A stretch of 5,580 bases of DNA from CAZWDO01 sp964632485 [NCBI: uncultured bacterium]. Lineage in GTDB: Bacteria > JAGOEH01. A program made the position numbers and the translations under genes. Shown here piece by piece: positions 5,531 through 5,580 of the stretch. The stretch lies in NCBI GenBank assembly GCA_964632485.1, contig CAZWDO010000050.1:1-5580 (forward strand), read 5' to 3'. The notes beneath the pieces were generated by a model that saw only the letters and a list, made by a program, of their open reading frames with translations, made no database searches and was not told the origin of the DNA. How positions within the stretch are numbered: the stretch's first letter is position 1; the number at the start of each line of letters is the position of its first letter.

Positions 5531-5570
5531 AAAAAAAAAAGCCCATCGTGATATATAACGAATGGGCTTT
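5531..5570 (-). terminator. Intrinsic terminator for a minus-strand gene entering from the right
   Basis: AAAGCCCAT (5538-5546) pairs with ATGGGCTTT (5562-5570). CGT/ACG pairs continue inside past a single bulged A, leaving an eight-base loop GATATATA. Ten As at 5531-5540 become a ten-base T-run on the minus strand, so this is a strong terminator in that direction. On the + strand only TTT follows, so it would be weak there. A leftward gene just beyond 5580 is implied. Confidence 0.8.
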
Positions 5571-5580
5571 AAGGAGTAGC

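Larger units (their letters stand above)
5269..5580. other. Intergenic region between the exoprotein gene and a probable convergent gene
   Basis: No coding frame is convincing here. The stretch contains the + strand hairpin at 5398-5432, a small hairpin TTAGGT/ACCTAA at 5466-5484 without a T-run, a G-T-containing hairpin near 5489-5514, and the terminator hairpin at 5531-5570. Composition is AT-rich, like the preceding gene. Confidence 0.6.

Overview
The window holds two unrelated blocks on the + strand. On the left (about 60-1270) is a compact two-gene regulatory unit: a MarR-family repressor (134-559) and an iron-sulfur-type flavodoxin-fold flavoprotein (630-1196), closed by a strong intrinsic terminator (1230-1267). 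Each gene is preceded by nearly the same 16-base operator (109-124 and 578-593, 15 of 16 identical), whose core is TTAGAT(A/G)TCTAA. The first copy is a perfect palindrome set between the -35 and -10 boxes of a near-consensus promoter. The simplest reading is that the MarR protein represses itself and the flavoprotein until a ligand or redox signal releases it.

From 1268 to 1638 lies an AT-rich stretch with no convincing gene. It has a near-consensus promoter (1303-1331) whose predicted transcript starts at the foot of a hairpin (1338-1384) and would run about 300 bases as an untranslated leader before the next start codon.

The right block is one large gene (1639-5268, 1209 aa). It encodes an exported protein with a signal peptide, about eleven beta-sandwich modules of roughly 100 residues (fibronectin III-like, one cadherin-like), and a C-terminal type IX secretion (T9SS) sorting domain. 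No catalytic domain is visible. The gene is AT-rich, except for a patch of about 58% GC at 3721-3900, and looks unlike the GC-richer left block. It is followed by a weak + strand hairpin terminator (5398-5432). At the right edge is a hairpin with a ten-base A-tract (5531-5570), which reads as a strong terminator for a minus-strand gene entering from outside the window.

Organism (inference): a T9SS sorting domain places it in the Fibrobacterota-Chlorobiota-Bacteroidota (FCB) superphylum. The promoters fit TTGACA-17-TATAAT rather than the Bacteroidota TTTG/TAnnTTTG pattern, and the YPNPFN/SGIYFY style of tail is common in Calditrichota, Ignavibacteria, KSB1 and similar lineages, so one of those is more likely than classical Bacteroidota. 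Nothing links the left and right blocks functionally. I see no RNA gene, CRISPR array, insertion sequence or defence system.
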